Shown here: piece after piece, positions 17,302-26,735 of the stretch
Layout: each line of letters starts with the position of its first letter
Position numbering within the stretch: the first letter of the stretch is position 1
Source: Pedococcus bigeumensis
GTDB taxonomy: Bacteria > Actinomycetota > Actinomycetes > Actinomycetales > Dermatophilaceae
Length of the DNA stretch: 64,000 nt
Assembly (NCBI RefSeq): GCF_006438965.1
Contig: NZ_RCZM01000004.1
Location: 485,608-549,607, forward strand
Direction: 5' to 3'
Made by a program: the position numbers and the translations under genes
The notes under the pieces: model-generated
Database searches by the model: none
The model's input: only the letters and a program-made list of their open reading frames with translations
What the model was told of the DNA's origin: nothing

Positions 17302-19320
17302 ATGACCCACACCCTCGGTACCTCCGTCTTCCCGCTGCTCGAGCCGCTGCTCGAACAGGTCAGCAAGCCCATCCAGTACGTCGGGGGCGAGCTCAACTCC
17401 ACGGTGAAGGACTGGAACTGCGGCGGGCACGGCCCGGACGGCCAGGAGCTGACCACCCGTTGGGCGCTGATGTACCCCGACGCCTACGAGGTAGGGGTGC
17501 CCAACCAGGGCGTCATGATCCTCTACGAAGTCCTCAACGAGCGCCCCGATGCGCTGGCCGAGCGCACCTATGCCGTGTGGCCCGACCTCGAGGCGCTGAT
17601 GCGTGAGCACCAGGTGCCGCAGTTCACCGTGGACGCCCACCGGTCGGTGCGCGACTTCGACGTGCTCGGGCTGTCCTTCTCGACCGAGCTCGGTTACACC
17701 AACATGCTCACCGCGCTCGACCTCGCGGGGATCCCGCTGCACGCGGTCGACCGCACCGACGACGACCCGATCGTCGTCGCTGGTGGCCACGCGGCGTTCA
17801 ACCCCGAGCCGGTCGCCGACTTCGTCGACGCCGCCATCGTGGGCGACGGCGAGGAAGCCGTGCTCGCGGTCACCCACCACATCGGAGCGTGGAAGGCCGA
17901 GGGTATGCCGGGTGGCCGGCGCGAGCTGCTGCTGCGCCTGGCCCGCACCGGCGGGGTCTACGTCCCGTCGCTCTACGACGTCTCCTACCTCGCTGACGGG
18001 CGGATCCAGCGGGTCGCGCCCAAGGCCGATGCGCCCGGTGTCCCGTGGCGGGTGTCGAAGCACACCGTCATGGATCTCGACGCGTGGCCTTACCCGAAGC
18101 AGCCCCTCGTGCCGCTGGCCGAGTCGGTGCACGAGCGGATGTCGGTCGAGATCTTCCGCGGCTGCACGCGCGGCTGCCGGTTCTGCCAGGCGGGGATGAT
18201 CACCCGTCCGGTGCGCGAGCGCTCGATCACGGGCATCGGTGAGATGGTCGAAAGAGGTCTGGCCGCAACGGGTTTCGAGGAAGTCGGACTGCTGTCGTTG
18301 TCGTCGGCGGACCACTCCGAGATCGCCGAGATCGCCAAGGGGCTGGCCGACCGCTACGAGGGCACCCAGACGGGGCTGTCGCTGCCGTCCACCCGCGTCG
18401 ACGCCTTCAACATCGACCTCGCCAACGAGCTGACCCGCAACGGTCGTCGCTCCGGGCTGACCTTCGCGCCCGAGGGTGGCAGCGAGCGGATCCGCAAGGT
18501 GATCAACAAGATGGTGTCCGAGGAGGACCTCATCAAGACCGTCGCCGCTGCGTATGGTGCGGGCTGGCGCCAGGTGAAGCTCTACTTCATGTGCGGGCTG
18601 CCCACCGAGACCGACGAGGACGTCCTGCAGATCGCGGACCTTGCCAAGAAGGTCATCGAGACCGGCCGCCAGGTCTCCGGTCGTCGCGACATCCGCTGCA
18701 CCGTGTCGATCGGTGGCTTCGTTCCCAAGCCGCACACCCCCTTCCAGTGGTGCGCCCAGCTCGGCAACGAGGAGACCGACGCCCGGTTGGCCAAGCTGCG
18801 CGAGGCGATCCGCTCCGACCGCCAGTACGGCTCGTCGATCGGATTCCGTTACCACGACGGCAAGCCCGGCATCGTCGAAGGCCTGCTGTCGCGTGGGGAC
18901 CGCCGCATCGGTCGGGTCATCGAGCAGGTCTGGCGCGACGGTGGCCGGTTCGACGGGTGGAGCGAGCACTTCTCCTTCGACCGGTGGATGAATGCCGCTG
19001 ACGTGGCGCTGTCCGAGCTGCCCGTTGACGTCGCCTGGTACACCACGCGCGAGCGCGGCGAGACCGAGGTGCTGCCCTGGGACCACATCGACTCCGGGCT
19101 CGACAAGGACTGGCTGTGGGCCGACTGGCAGGACGCCCTCGACGAGACCGAGGTCGACGACTGCCGCTGGACCCCGTGCTTCGACTGCGGCGTCTGTCCC
19201 CAGATGGGCACCGACATCGAGGTCGGCCCGACCGGCAAGACGCTGCTGCCCCTCACGGTGCTCGGCGCCGGACGCGAAGCCATGCTCGCGGCGAGCGGCA
19301 CCGCCGACCACCAGCACTGA
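17302..19320 (+). CDS. TIGR03960-family B12-binding-like radical SAM protein
   Basis: 672 residues. An N-terminal Rossmann-like domain (about 40-200, with VGVPNQGVMILYE and VVAGGHAAFNPEP) precedes a radical-SAM core whose FeS-binding motif is GCTRGCRFC (CX3CX2C, about 291-299). A C-terminal CxxC cluster (CFDCGVC) may bind a second metal. The family function is not established; in many bacteria it is adjacent or fused to the DUF2344 protein found here at 25983, suggesting joint RNA or tRNA modification. The ATG lies 9 bases after TACCCT. Confidence 0.88.
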   Translation: MTHTLGTSVFPLLEPLLEQVSKPIQYVGGELNSTVKDWNCGGHGPDGQELTTRWALMYPDAYEVGVPNQGVMILYEVLNERPDALAERTYAVWPDLEALMREHQVPQFTVDAHRSVRDFDVLGLSFSTELGYTNMLTALDLAGIPLHAVDRTDDDPIVVAGGHAAFNPEPVADFVDAAIVGDGEEAVLAVTHHIGAWKAEGMPGGRRELLLRLARTGGVYVPSLYDVSYLADGRIQRVAPKADAPGVPWRVSKHTVMDLDAWPYPKQPLVPLAESVHERMSVEIFRGCTRGCRFCQAGMITRPVRERSITGIGEMVERGLAATGFEEVGLLSLSSADHSEIAEIAKGLADRYEGTQTGLSLPSTRVDAFNIDLANELTRNGRRSGLTFAPEGGSERIRKVINKMVSEEDLIKTVAAAYGAGWRQVKLYFMCGLPTETDEDVLQIADLAKKVIETGRQVSGRRDIRCTVSIGGFVPKPHTPFQWCAQLGNEETDARLAKLREAIRSDRQYGSSIGFRYHDGKPGIVEGLLSRGDRRIGRVIEQVWRDGGRFDGWSEHFSFDRWMNAADVALSELPVDVAWYTTRERGETEVLPWDHIDSGLDKDWLWADWQDALDETEVDDCRWTPCFDCGVCPQMGTDIEVGPTGKTLLPLTVLGAGREAMLAASGTADHQH

Positions 19321-19353
19321 CCCCGGCGGGCCCCGTCGCGGCTCAACCATCGG

Positions 19354-19401
19354 GTCTTTGAAGGATCCGCCACGTCCTGACGTGGCAGATCCTTCAAAGA
19401 C
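19354..19401. repeat. Interspersed palindromic repeat, copy 2
   Basis: Arms 19354-19376 and 19379-19401 pair with one mismatch around a 2-base loop. The arms share more than 20 bases with the element at 1507-1558. It follows the radical-SAM gene at the left edge of the inserted 6.6 kb block. Confidence 0.85.
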
Positions 19402-19546
19402 TCGGAGCGCCGACTCTCAGGGAACTCACATGAAACCGGTGACATTTGTCATCGGGCAGGGACGCGGACGCGGTGTCGAATGAGACCGCTTCACCTGTGG
19501 GCGGCCGAGACCCGGTTGCCTCGGGCAACCCCGTCCCGGAGGTCAC

Positions 19547-21502
19547 ATGTCCCGCCTGTCGAGAACCGCCTGCGCCGCACTTGGCGCAGCCGCCCTGGTC
19601 ACTGCTGCTTCTGCCGGCTCCGCGTTCGCCGCCCCATCCGGGCCGCACGCACTCGCGGGCAGCGTCCCGTCCTGGGCGGTGGCCAAGAACCGCGCCGCCA
19701 GCACCGACTCCACCCAGCAGGTGACGTTCCGCGTCTACCTCAACTACCGCGGTGGTGACGCGGCCGCGGCATACGCCAGCTCCGTCTCGACTCCCGGCAG
19801 CGCCAACTACAAGAAGTTCCTGACCCCGGCGCAGTTCCGCGCCCAGTTCTCGCCCGAGCAGGCCGACGTCAACAGCGTCTCCGCGTGGCTCAAGAGCCAG
19901 GGCTTCTCGGTCGGCACCACCCCTGACAACCGCAAGTACGTCGAGGCGACCGGCACCCTGGCGCAGGCGGCCAAGGCGTTCGACACCTCCTTCGCCGAGT
20001 ACCGGACAGAGGGCAAGACGGTGCGCGGCAACGCCTCCGCACTCAAGGTCCCGGCCAGCCTCACCGCGGTCGAGGGCGTCGTCGGGCTCGACGAGTCGCA
20101 GACCCTGGCCCACCAGGACAAGGTCACGCCCGGCCCGGCGTTGTTCCGCAACGCCCAGCCGATGAGCGACTACTGGGGCCAGAAGACCGTGCAGAACACT
20201 CCCACTCCCGATGGCACGCCGCTGCCGGCCTCGCCGAGCGCCTTCGCGCCCAAGGGGTACTCGGGCGCGCAGCTCCAGGGTCTCTACGGCATGACCGGGG
20301 CGATCGGCTCCGGCAACGACGGCCACGGCGTGACCGTCGGCATCATCGACGCCTACGCCTCGCCGACGATCCTCCAGGACGCCAACACCTACTCGACCGC
20401 GCACGGGCTGCCCTCGCTCAACGGGCACTTCACCCAGGTCGTGGCTCCGGGCACCTACAACCGCCCGGAGAACCCGAAGCAGGACCCGCAGGGCTGGGCC
20501 GGTGAGGAGACCCTCGACGTGGAGGCCGTCCACACGATGGCTCCGGGAGCCGACATCACCTACATCGGCGCCCCGAACAACTACCGCGACATGGACGCGA
20601 TCATGAACAGGGTCGTGGACAAGCACCTCGCGGACATCGTCACCAACTCCTACGGCTACGGCGGTGAGGCCCTTCCGGCCGGCACCATCAAGCCGTCGCT
20701 GGACACCCAGATCCAGGCCGCCGCCGAGGGCATCTCGCTCTTCTTCTCTTCCGGTGACAACGCCGACGAGACGGGCGGCGTCGCCGGCACTGCTCCGACG
20801 CCGGACTGGCCGGCCTCGAGCCCCTACGTCACGGCGGTCGGTGGCACCAGCGCTGGTGTGTCCCAGTCGAACAGCCGGGTCTTCGAGCTCGGCTGGGAGA
20901 CGGCCAAGGGCACGCTGAACAAGGCCACGACCTCGTGGAACACCCCCGCCTTCCTCTATGGCAGCGGCGGTGGCACCTCGCGGCTGTTCGCCCAGCCGTC
21001 CTACCAGGCCGGCGTGGTTCCCTCGGGCATCTCGCAGACCTACGGCGGCGGCGCGATGCGCTCGGTGCCCGACGTCGCAGCCCTCGGTGACCCGAACACC
21101 GGCATGCTCGTCGGAGAGACCCAGACGTTCCCGGACGGGTCGCAGCAGTACTCCGAGTACCGCATCGGCGGCACCTCGCTCGCCTCGCCCCTCTACGCGG
21201 GCATGTTCGCCCTGGCCCAGCAGAAGGCGGGCCACGCGTTCGGTCTCGCCAACCCGGTGCTCTACGCGGCAGGTCGCGCCAACAGCATCGACATCACCAA
21301 GACCGACATCGCCACCTACCCCGGTGACGTCCGGTCCGACTACGTGAACGGCGTGGACGCCTCTGCGGGCTACGTCTACAGCGAGCGGACCTTCGACAGC
21401 GATGCCGCCCTGACCATCCACGTCCGCCCCGGGTACGACGACGTCACCGGCGTCGGCGTCCCCAACGGACAGGCGTGGTTGAACGCGGTCGCCTCCTCCT
21501 GA
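19547..21502 (+). CDS. Secreted S53 peptidase (sedolisin/kumamolisin type)
   Basis: 651 residues. A Sec signal peptide (about 1-28, ending near GSAFA) precedes a pro-kumamolisin activation domain (about 50-190) and the S53 catalytic domain. The Glu-Asp pair is visible as EETLD (Glu320, Asp324) and the nucleophile in GGTSLASP (Ser544), with a SYGYGG oxyanion-side motif in between. These enzymes are acid-active serine-carboxyl endopeptidases that mature outside the cell. An ATG 9 bases after GGAGG-like sequence fixes the start. It is the only plus-strand gene in the block between the two radical-SAM partners. Confidence 0.92.
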   Translation: MSRLSRTACAALGAAALVTAASAGSAFAAPSGPHALAGSVPSWAVAKNRAASTDSTQQVTFRVYLNYRGGDAAAAYASSVSTPGSANYKKFLTPAQFRAQFSPEQADVNSVSAWLKSQGFSVGTTPDNRKYVEATGTLAQAAKAFDTSFAEYRTEGKTVRGNASALKVPASLTAVEGVVGLDESQTLAHQDKVTPGPALFRNAQPMSDYWGQKTVQNTPTPDGTPLPASPSAFAPKGYSGAQLQGLYGMTGAIGSGNDGHGVTVGIIDAYASPTILQDANTYSTAHGLPSLNGHFTQVVAPGTYNRPENPKQDPQGWAGEETLDVEAVHTMAPGADITYIGAPNNYRDMDAIMNRVVDKHLADIVTNSYGYGGEALPAGTIKPSLDTQIQAAAEGISLFFSSGDNADETGGVAGTAPTPDWPASSPYVTAVGGTSAGVSQSNSRVFELGWETAKGTLNKATTSWNTPAFLYGSGGGTSRLFAQPSYQAGVVPSGISQTYGGGAMRSVPDVAALGDPNTGMLVGETQTFPDGSQQYSEYRIGGTSLASPLYAGMFALAQQKAGHAFGLANPVLYAAGRANSIDITKTDIATYPGDVRSDYVNGVDASAGYVYSERTFDSDAALTIHVRPGYDDVTGVGVPNGQAWLNAVASS

Positions 21503-21506
21503 CCGC

Positions 21507-21545
21507 GCGCCGGTGGGTGGGTCCCCTTCACTCGCCCGCCGGCGC
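21507..21545 (+). terminator. Terminator after the S53 peptidase
   Basis: A 13-bp stem with two G-T pairs (21507-21519 with 21533-21545) is followed by TTT and starts 4 bases after the stop codon. Confidence 0.7.
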
Positions 21546-21583
21546 TTTCCCCCTGGCTCCTCGTGCGGAGAGGGCCGGGGTAT

Positions 21584-21627
21584 GCCGCCCGCTCGCCCAG
21601 GCTTCACGCCATGGGTGGGCGGGCGGC
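21584..21627. terminator. Second hairpin between convergent genes
   Basis: 16-base arms 21584-21599 and 21612-21627 pair with two G-T wobbles. It lies before the end of the minus-strand gene at 21675 and probably stops transcription from that side. Confidence 0.6.
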
Positions 21628-21674
21628 ACACATCTGCGCCGAGGTGGGGACCGGCGACCTCGCCGAGCTGAGGG

Positions 21675-22391
21675 TCAGCCCCGACTCAGCGGTCCGTGTC
21701 CCATCGGGCGCTCGCCCATGGAGGTGCCGCGACCCGGCATCATGCCGCTGCCCGAACCTGACCCGCCCGAACCGGATCCGGCGCCGGACATCCGGCTCGC
21801 GAACCAAGGGGAGTGCAGGTCGAGGTAGCGCATGTCCCGTACCTGGGCCATCTCCTGCTCGAACTCGGTGCGCTGCGGGTCGGGCATCTCCATCTGCTCA
21901 CCCTTCCTCGCCTCGGCCTCGCTGCGGAAGGAGATCGTCTCGGTGAACCAGCCGTCCTCGTCGATGGCGATGGTGCCGCCGATGATCTCCGGTCGTGCCT
22001 CGTGGAGCATGTCCATCGGTTGCTCCATGAAGTGCCGGAACCGGTCGGGGTCCTCGAGCCGACCCTGGATGACCTGCACGAACCCGGCGTCGTCGGATCC
22101 GCCGTCGAGGAACATCAGCGAGTTGTCGCAGTCGTGGAAGCTGGCCTCCCCGTCGAAGCACTGCTCCATCCGGCTCCACCACTCGCCCTGCTCGGGCCTG
22201 GTCGAGTTCCTGGCCGCGGCCTCGCGGCTCTCGAACCGCACGACCGCCACGAACTCGTTGTCGTCCGTGATGCCGTAGGTCCCGCCGAGCCAGCCCTCGG
22301 CCTGCGTTCCGATCGTCTCGCGCCACTCGTCGCTGAGCCGGTGCATCTCGTCGGCGTCGCGACACCTTCCCTGGATGATCTGGATGAACAC
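21675..22391 (-). CDS. Two-domain dimeric alpha/beta-barrel (ABM-like) protein
   Basis: 238 residues. The protein is an internal duplication: each half opens with FIQIIQGR or FVQVIQGR (about 2 and 101) and has a matching GGTxxI strand, the pattern of dimeric alpha/beta-barrel domains related to antibiotic-biosynthesis monooxygenases. A Gly/Ser/Met-rich tail (about 200-238) is likely disordered. No catalytic assignment is possible. I chose GTG 22391 because GGAGGG lies six bases upstream; an ATG 11 codons earlier has no ribosome site. Confidence 0.7.
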   Translation of the reverse strand: MFIQIIQGRCRDADEMHRLSDEWRETIGTQAEGWLGGTYGITDDNEFVAVVRFESREAAARNSTRPEQGEWWSRMEQCFDGEASFHDCDNSLMFLDGGSDDAGFVQVIQGRLEDPDRFRHFMEQPMDMLHEARPEIIGGTIAIDEDGWFTETISFRSEAEARKGEQMEMPDPQRTEFEQEMAQVRDMRYLDLHSPWFASRMSGAGSGSGGSGSGSGMMPGRGTSMGERPMGHGPLSRG

Positions 22392-22555
22392 CTCAACCCT
22401 CCGCTCTGTTGAGGGCCGCTTCACACTGAAGTGGTCCGACTCTCGAAGTTACGCCGGGGGTCGGGCGCCGTCACCAGACATACCGGGCGGTGCGCCCAGC
22501 GGTCGGGTGGCGGGCCCCCGGGCAGTCGTTCCGGTGTCGCCAAACCCTTCCGGGG

Positions 22556-23923
22556 TCAGGCGAACAGCGCGCCGACGACCTCGCGGAAGGTCTGCGTGTG
22601 CAGGTCGACGTCGGCCCGGCTCGTCTCGGGGCACATCAGGGCCATGTTGTGGAACGGCGTCATCAGGATGCCCCGGTTGCACATCGCGAGGTGGAGGTAG
22701 GCATCCAGGTCATCGTCCGCAGCGGCGGCGGACTCCTCACCCGTCCGGGGTGCCGGCCGCGTGAAGCGGTACTCGGCGCGCGCCCCGAGCTGGCTGATCG
22801 ACCACGGGACGTCGAGCTCGTCGAGCGTCGCCTGGACGCCGGCGGTAAAGGCCGTCGCCAGCTCGGTCATGTGGGCGAACGCCTCCTCGGTCAGCACCTC
22901 GCCGAGGGTGGCCCGCATCGCCGCGGTCGACAGCGCGTTGCCCGCGAGCGTGCCCCCGACGCCACCCACGTCGACGATGTCGGCGTCGCCGGCGTCGGTG
23001 TGGCGCGTCACCGCTGCGGCGAAGTCCCGGCTGATTCCGTAGGCGCCGCAAGGGATTCCGCCGCCTATCGACTTGCCGATGACGAAGATGTCCGGCTCCA
23101 GGCCCCACTCACGGGTGGCACCACCCCAGCCGGCCGAGAGGGTGTGTGTCTCGTCGATCATGAGGAGGGCGCCGTGGGTGGTCGCGAGCTCGCGCAGCCC
23201 GGCCAGGAAGCCGTCATCCGGCAGCACGATGCCGATGTTGGTCAGTGCGGGTTCAGTGAGGATCGCGGCCACGTCACCGTGCGCGAGGGCCGCCTCGACC
23301 GACGCGAGGTCGTTCCACGTCGCTACCCGCGTGGTGAGGTCGAGGTCGACCGGAGGAGCGACGTTCCCGGGACGGCTTTGGGCCTTGCCCTCGGGACCCG
23401 GAAGGGCGAACGCCTCATCGACCGAGCCGTGGTAGCAGTAGGCGAACACCAGCACCTTCGGCTTCCCGGTGGCGAGCCGGGCCAGCCGGATCGCCCAGCG
23501 GTTCGCGTCGGTGGCGGACAGCGTGAAGCTCCACAACGGCATACCGAACCGACGCTCCAGCTCGGCACCCACCCACTGGGCGTCCGCAGTCGGGAGCATC
23601 GTCGTGATGCCGCCCAGCTCGCCCGCACGACGCTGCACCGCAGCCACCATCGGGGCAGGGGAGTGGCCGGCCATGGCCCCGGTGTCGCCGAGGGCGAAGT
23701 CGACGTACGTGTGGCCGTCGACATCGGTGACCCTGTTGCCGGTGGCGCGGTCGAGGTAGAGGGGGAAGCCGCCGGACCACATGTTCATCCAGGTCATCGG
23801 CACCCGGCCGAAGAGGTTGGTCGCCTCCTCGAAGAGGGCGCGGCTCCCGGGGTGTTGCTCGGTGTATGCCGCCTGCTCACGCTGGAGGAGCTCCGAGAGG
23901 CGGGCGCGGTCGAGGTTGGCCAT
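22556..23923 (-). CDS. Class III PLP aminotransferase, glutamate-1-semialdehyde-aminomutase-like
   Basis: 455 residues. PLP-binding features are present: the metal/phosphate-contacting MIDETHT (Asp near 257) and the Schiff-base Lys in VIGKSIGGG (Lys284). The N-terminal GHTYVDFALGDTGAMAGH matches the HemL-like branch of class III aminotransferases, but this protein is longer than HemL and no haem genes are nearby, so the substrate is open. TAGCGT six bases before the ATG suggests a leaderless transcript. It lies in the block that separates the radical-SAM pair. Confidence 0.85.
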   Translation of the reverse strand: MANLDRARLSELLQREQAAYTEQHPGSRALFEEATNLFGRVPMTWMNMWSGGFPLYLDRATGNRVTDVDGHTYVDFALGDTGAMAGHSPAPMVAAVQRRAGELGGITTMLPTADAQWVGAELERRFGMPLWSFTLSATDANRWAIRLARLATGKPKVLVFAYCYHGSVDEAFALPGPEGKAQSRPGNVAPPVDLDLTTRVATWNDLASVEAALAHGDVAAILTEPALTNIGIVLPDDGFLAGLRELATTHGALLMIDETHTLSAGWGGATREWGLEPDIFVIGKSIGGGIPCGAYGISRDFAAAVTRHTDAGDADIVDVGGVGGTLAGNALSTAAMRATLGEVLTEEAFAHMTELATAFTAGVQATLDELDVPWSISQLGARAEYRFTRPAPRTGEESAAAADDDLDAYLHLAMCNRGILMTPFHNMALMCPETSRADVDLHTQTFREVVGALFA

Positions 23924-23929
23924 GGGCCC

Positions 23930-23935
23930 ACGCTA
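23930..23935 (-). promoter_or_regulatory. Leaderless promoter -10 for the aminotransferase
   Basis: Minus-strand TAGCGT, six bases, then the ATG at 23923. Confidence 0.55.
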
Positions 23936-24010
23936 GGACCGCGACTCGGCCGGTCGCAGGCGAGTGCGGATTCCGTTGCCGGGAGGGTCAGGCGTGGCGA
24001 GCGAGATTGC

Positions 24011-24928
24011 TCAGCCCTTGACGTAGGAAAGCTTCTCGCAGATGAGGCCATCCCGGAACCGGACGACGTCCACGCCGCGGACGTGACCCGGCGTGCCGTC
24101 CTCCCCGGTCCAGCCGTAGGACCAGCGGAACAGCGCGCGGTCGCCGGCGACGAACTGCTCCTCGGTCGTGAAGGCGGGGTCCGTGGTCTCGGCGAACATC
24201 TGCGCCCACACGGCGCGGACGGCATCGGCTCCCTCGTGACGGACACCGTCCGGTGCCGGGCCGGTGGCCTCGAAGACGCAGTCCGGTGTCATCTCGCGCA
24301 GGCAGGCGTCCACGTCGCCAGCACCGAAGGCGCGCAAGAAGCGGGCGGCGCAGGCATGGTTGGGACCCCACTCCGAGTCGCGCCCGAAGGTGGCCAGCAG
24401 GTCGCCCTGGGCCCCACTGTGGGAGATGGCCCGCGGTGCCACCGCTCCGGCGCTGCGGTACATCTCCTCGCGGTCGGCCCACCAGCCTGCGACACCGCTC
24501 ACCAGGGCCGGGTCGAGCCGGCGCTCGGTCCCCGTCGCCGCCGACAGGTCCCAGGAGTGGACGAGGTGGTCGGCAGCCAGCTGCCACACGTACTCGGCCA
24601 CGTCGGTGTCGCCGAAGGAGAGCGGCACCGTGCCGCCCTGGGGCAGGCGGGTGGCGACGGACGTGGTGGCTGCCTTCGCCGCGTCGATGGAGCTGGCGAC
24701 CGGCGCGTCACCGAGCAGGTCGCCGTCCAGGCGGGTGCCGACCTCCTCGATGGTGCCGCCGTCCATGAGGGCAGCAGTCCACAGGTCCTCGCCCGTCACG
24801 TGGTTCACCAGGTCCCGGACGCTCCACTCGCTGCAGGGCGTGGGGGAGTCCCACTGGTCCTCACCGACGGCGACGACGACGTCGGCCCAGTGCTCGACGG
24901 TGCGGTGGTACAGCGCGTTGAGGTCCAT
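24011..24928 (-). CDS. TIGR03086-type (DinB/MDMPI) protein fused to a SnoaL-like domain
   Basis: 305 residues. The N-terminal half matches the mycothiol-dependent maleylpyruvate isomerase-like fold, with the helical PTPCSEWSVRDLVNHV motif (about 29-44) and AADHLVHSWDL (about 118-128) that carries the metal-binding His. The C-terminal half (about 185-300) is a SnoaL/NTF2-like domain with VRFRDGLICE. The fusion suggests a small-molecule enzyme, but the substrate is unknown. Its ATG shares a base with the stop of the upstream kinase-like gene (TGATG), so the two are coupled. Confidence 0.75.
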   Translation of the reverse strand: MDLNALYHRTVEHWADVVVAVGEDQWDSPTPCSEWSVRDLVNHVTGEDLWTAALMDGGTIEEVGTRLDGDLLGDAPVASSIDAAKAATTSVATRLPQGGTVPLSFGDTDVAEYVWQLAADHLVHSWDLSAATGTERRLDPALVSGVAGWWADREEMYRSAGAVAPRAISHSGAQGDLLATFGRDSEWGPNHACAARFLRAFGAGDVDACLREMTPDCVFEATGPAPDGVRHEGADAVRAVWAQMFAETTDPAFTTEEQFVAGDRALFRWSYGWTGEDGTPGHVRGVDVVRFRDGLICEKLSYVKG

Positions 24929-25938
24929 CAGATCGCTCCGCTCTCCAGTGCCGTTCGGGTTGCCCGGACCCACCAGTCGAGGTCCGCCTTCTCCCGGGCC
25001 CGGGTCGCCGGGTCCGGGTGCTCGACCGCGTCGAGCGCCTTGTTCCACCCCAGCCAGACCATGGCCGACAGCAGGCCGAGGTGCATGGTCCGGTCGTCGC
25101 ACGCAGGACCTGCCGCTGCGCGGTACCAGCCGATGAGGTCCTCCCGGGTCGCGTCGACGACCGAGGAGCACCCGGCGACGAACCTGGCGATGTCGACGGC
25201 GCCGGGGCCGGCCGTCGCCATCGCCCAGTCGATCAGGACGAGGTCGTCGTCGAGCGCCATGTTGACGGTGGCCAGGTCACCGTGGACGAGCGTGGTCGGT
25301 GCTCTCTCCATGGCGATGACAAGCGGCGTGGGGTCGTCGAGCAGAGCGAGCAGGGGATCGGCGATGTCGGCCGGGACCGCGTCCGCGAACAGCTCCCACC
25401 CACGTAAGGCCAGCCGCAGGAGCTCGACCTCCTCGACCGCCGCCTCGCGGATCCGCCGGGGCGTGAAGAGCGTCAGGACGAGGTCGAGCGGAGCCAGACC
25501 GGACGGTGCCTGGCCGAGGAAGGTGCGGTGGAGCGAGGCGACGGCCGTCATGACGCGTGCGGCCTGGTCGGCCGTGAGCCGGTCGTCCCACGTCAGGACG
25601 CGGTCGCCGAGGTCGCGCAGCACCAGGACCGTGTCGGCACCCTCGACCCAGCCGTCCACCACCGCGTGGCCCACACCAGGAGGCAGCCGGTCGAGAACGC
25701 CGTCGCGCCACAGGACGTACTCCTTGGACGGTCCGCCCCCGGTCAGGGCCAGGGTCACGTCGTGCTGGGGATCCACGCGTTTGACCACGAGCGCACGCCC
25801 GTCCCGGAGCCGGACCCGCTCGAGTCCGGCGCCGGACTTGCCCACGTGGTCCGAGACCACCGTGCGTTCCACGACGTCGCGCAGGACGTCGCCCGCTGCC
25901 ACGACTCCACCGTGGCACGGCCAGCCGGGCCCCACCAT
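24928..25938 (-). CDS. Aminoglycoside phosphotransferase (APH) family protein
   Basis: 336 residues with the kinase-like fold of the APH/choline-kinase superfamily: RALVVKRVDP (Lys near 54), the catalytic loop TLVHGDLATVNMAL (about 215-228) and the metal-binding LIDWAMA (about 234). Chromosomal members phosphorylate varied small molecules, so drug resistance is not implied. The ATG at 25938 gives the longest frame; GTG 25902 is an alternative. It is divergent from the DUF2344 gene, with 44 bases between the starts. Confidence 0.82.
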   Translation of the reverse strand: MVGPGWPCHGGVVAAGDVLRDVVERTVVSDHVGKSGAGLERVRLRDGRALVVKRVDPQHDVTLALTGGGPSKEYVLWRDGVLDRLPPGVGHAVVDGWVEGADTVLVLRDLGDRVLTWDDRLTADQAARVMTAVASLHRTFLGQAPSGLAPLDLVLTLFTPRRIREAAVEEVELLRLALRGWELFADAVPADIADPLLALLDDPTPLVIAMERAPTTLVHGDLATVNMALDDDLVLIDWAMATAGPGAVDIARFVAGCSSVVDATREDLIGWYRAAAGPACDDRTMHLGLLSAMVWLGWNKALDAVEHPDPATRAREKADLDWWVRATRTALESGAI

Positions 25939-25969
25939 GGCCCGATGGAGCCACTCGCCGGTTGGTGCC

Positions 25970-25975
25970 TAGGCT
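25970..25975 (+). promoter_or_regulatory. Leaderless promoter -10 for the DUF2344 gene
   Basis: TAGGCT, seven bases, then ATG 25983, in the short gap between divergent genes. Confidence 0.6.
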
Positions 25976-25982
25976 TGCCCCC

Positions 25983-26735
25983 ATGGCCAGGCAGCGCGTT
26001 CCCGAAGGACCCCCACCCGCGCTGGCGGTGCAGAAGCTGCGGATCCGGTACGCGAAGCGGGGTCGGCTGCGGTTCTCCTCGACCCGGGACTTCCAGCGTG
26101 CCCTCGAGCGGGCCCTGCGACGGGCGGGTGTGCCGATGGCCTTCTCCGCCGGATTCCACCCGCACCCGAAGATCAGCTATGCCAACGCGGCACCGACGGG
26201 GACGGCAAGCGAGGCGGAGTACTTCGAGATCTCGGTGACCGAGCGGGTCGATCTGGACTCCGTCAGGCGGGCCCTGGACGAGGCCCTGCCGGAGGGGCTC
26301 GACGTGCTCGAGGTGGTCGAGGCGGCGCCCGGTGCGCTCGCCGACCGGCTGCAGGGCAGCGACTGGGTGATGGACTTCCCGGGGGTCACCAGAGAGCAGC
26401 TCCAGCAGGCCACGGACCAGCTCCTCGCGCTCGAACGGGTGGAGGTGACCCGCACCTTCAAGACCGGCCCGAAGACGTTCGACGTGAGAACGGCCGTCGT
26501 GTCGATGACCACCGAGCCGTCCGATCGCCCCGACTGTGCGATACTTCGGGTGGTTGTACGGCACACCACACCGGCCGTACGCCCCGACGACGTCCTGACC
26601 GCGCTGCGAGCAGCCACGGAGCTCACGCCACCGACACCACCCCTGGTGACCCGACTGGCGCAAGGCCCGCTGCGACCCGCAACCGCTGGGGTGGCTGATC
26701 CACTGGCTGCCGACAAGAACGACGACGGCGCCTGA
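25983..26735 (+). CDS. TIGR03936/DUF2344 radical-SAM-associated protein
   Basis: 250 residues. The N-terminal segment VQKLRIRYAKRGRLRFSSTRDF and AFSAGFHPHPKISYANA (about 49-65) are hallmarks of DUF2344. Members are usually adjacent to, or fused with, the TIGR03960 radical-SAM protein, whose gene here ends at 19320. The gene therefore looks displaced from its partner by an insertion. It precedes rne, which is a common order in actinobacteria. Confidence 0.9.
   Translation: MARQRVPEGPPPALAVQKLRIRYAKRGRLRFSSTRDFQRALERALRRAGVPMAFSAGFHPHPKISYANAAPTGTASEAEYFEISVTERVDLDSVRRALDEALPEGLDVLEVVEAAPGALADRLQGSDWVMDFPGVTREQLQQATDQLLALERVEVTRTFKTGPKTFDVRTAVVSMTTEPSDRPDCAILRVVVRHTTPAVRPDDVLTALRAATELTPPTPPLVTRLAQGPLRPATAGVADPLAADKNDDGA

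Noticed and set aside
16297..19350. 1017-codon minus-strand frame
   Set aside because: Antisense to the radical-SAM and esterase genes with no family motif; the real minus gene there is the short SRPBCC frame.
22490..25972. 1160-codon plus-strand frame
   Set aside because: It runs antisense through four well-supported minus-strand genes and has no recognisable domain.
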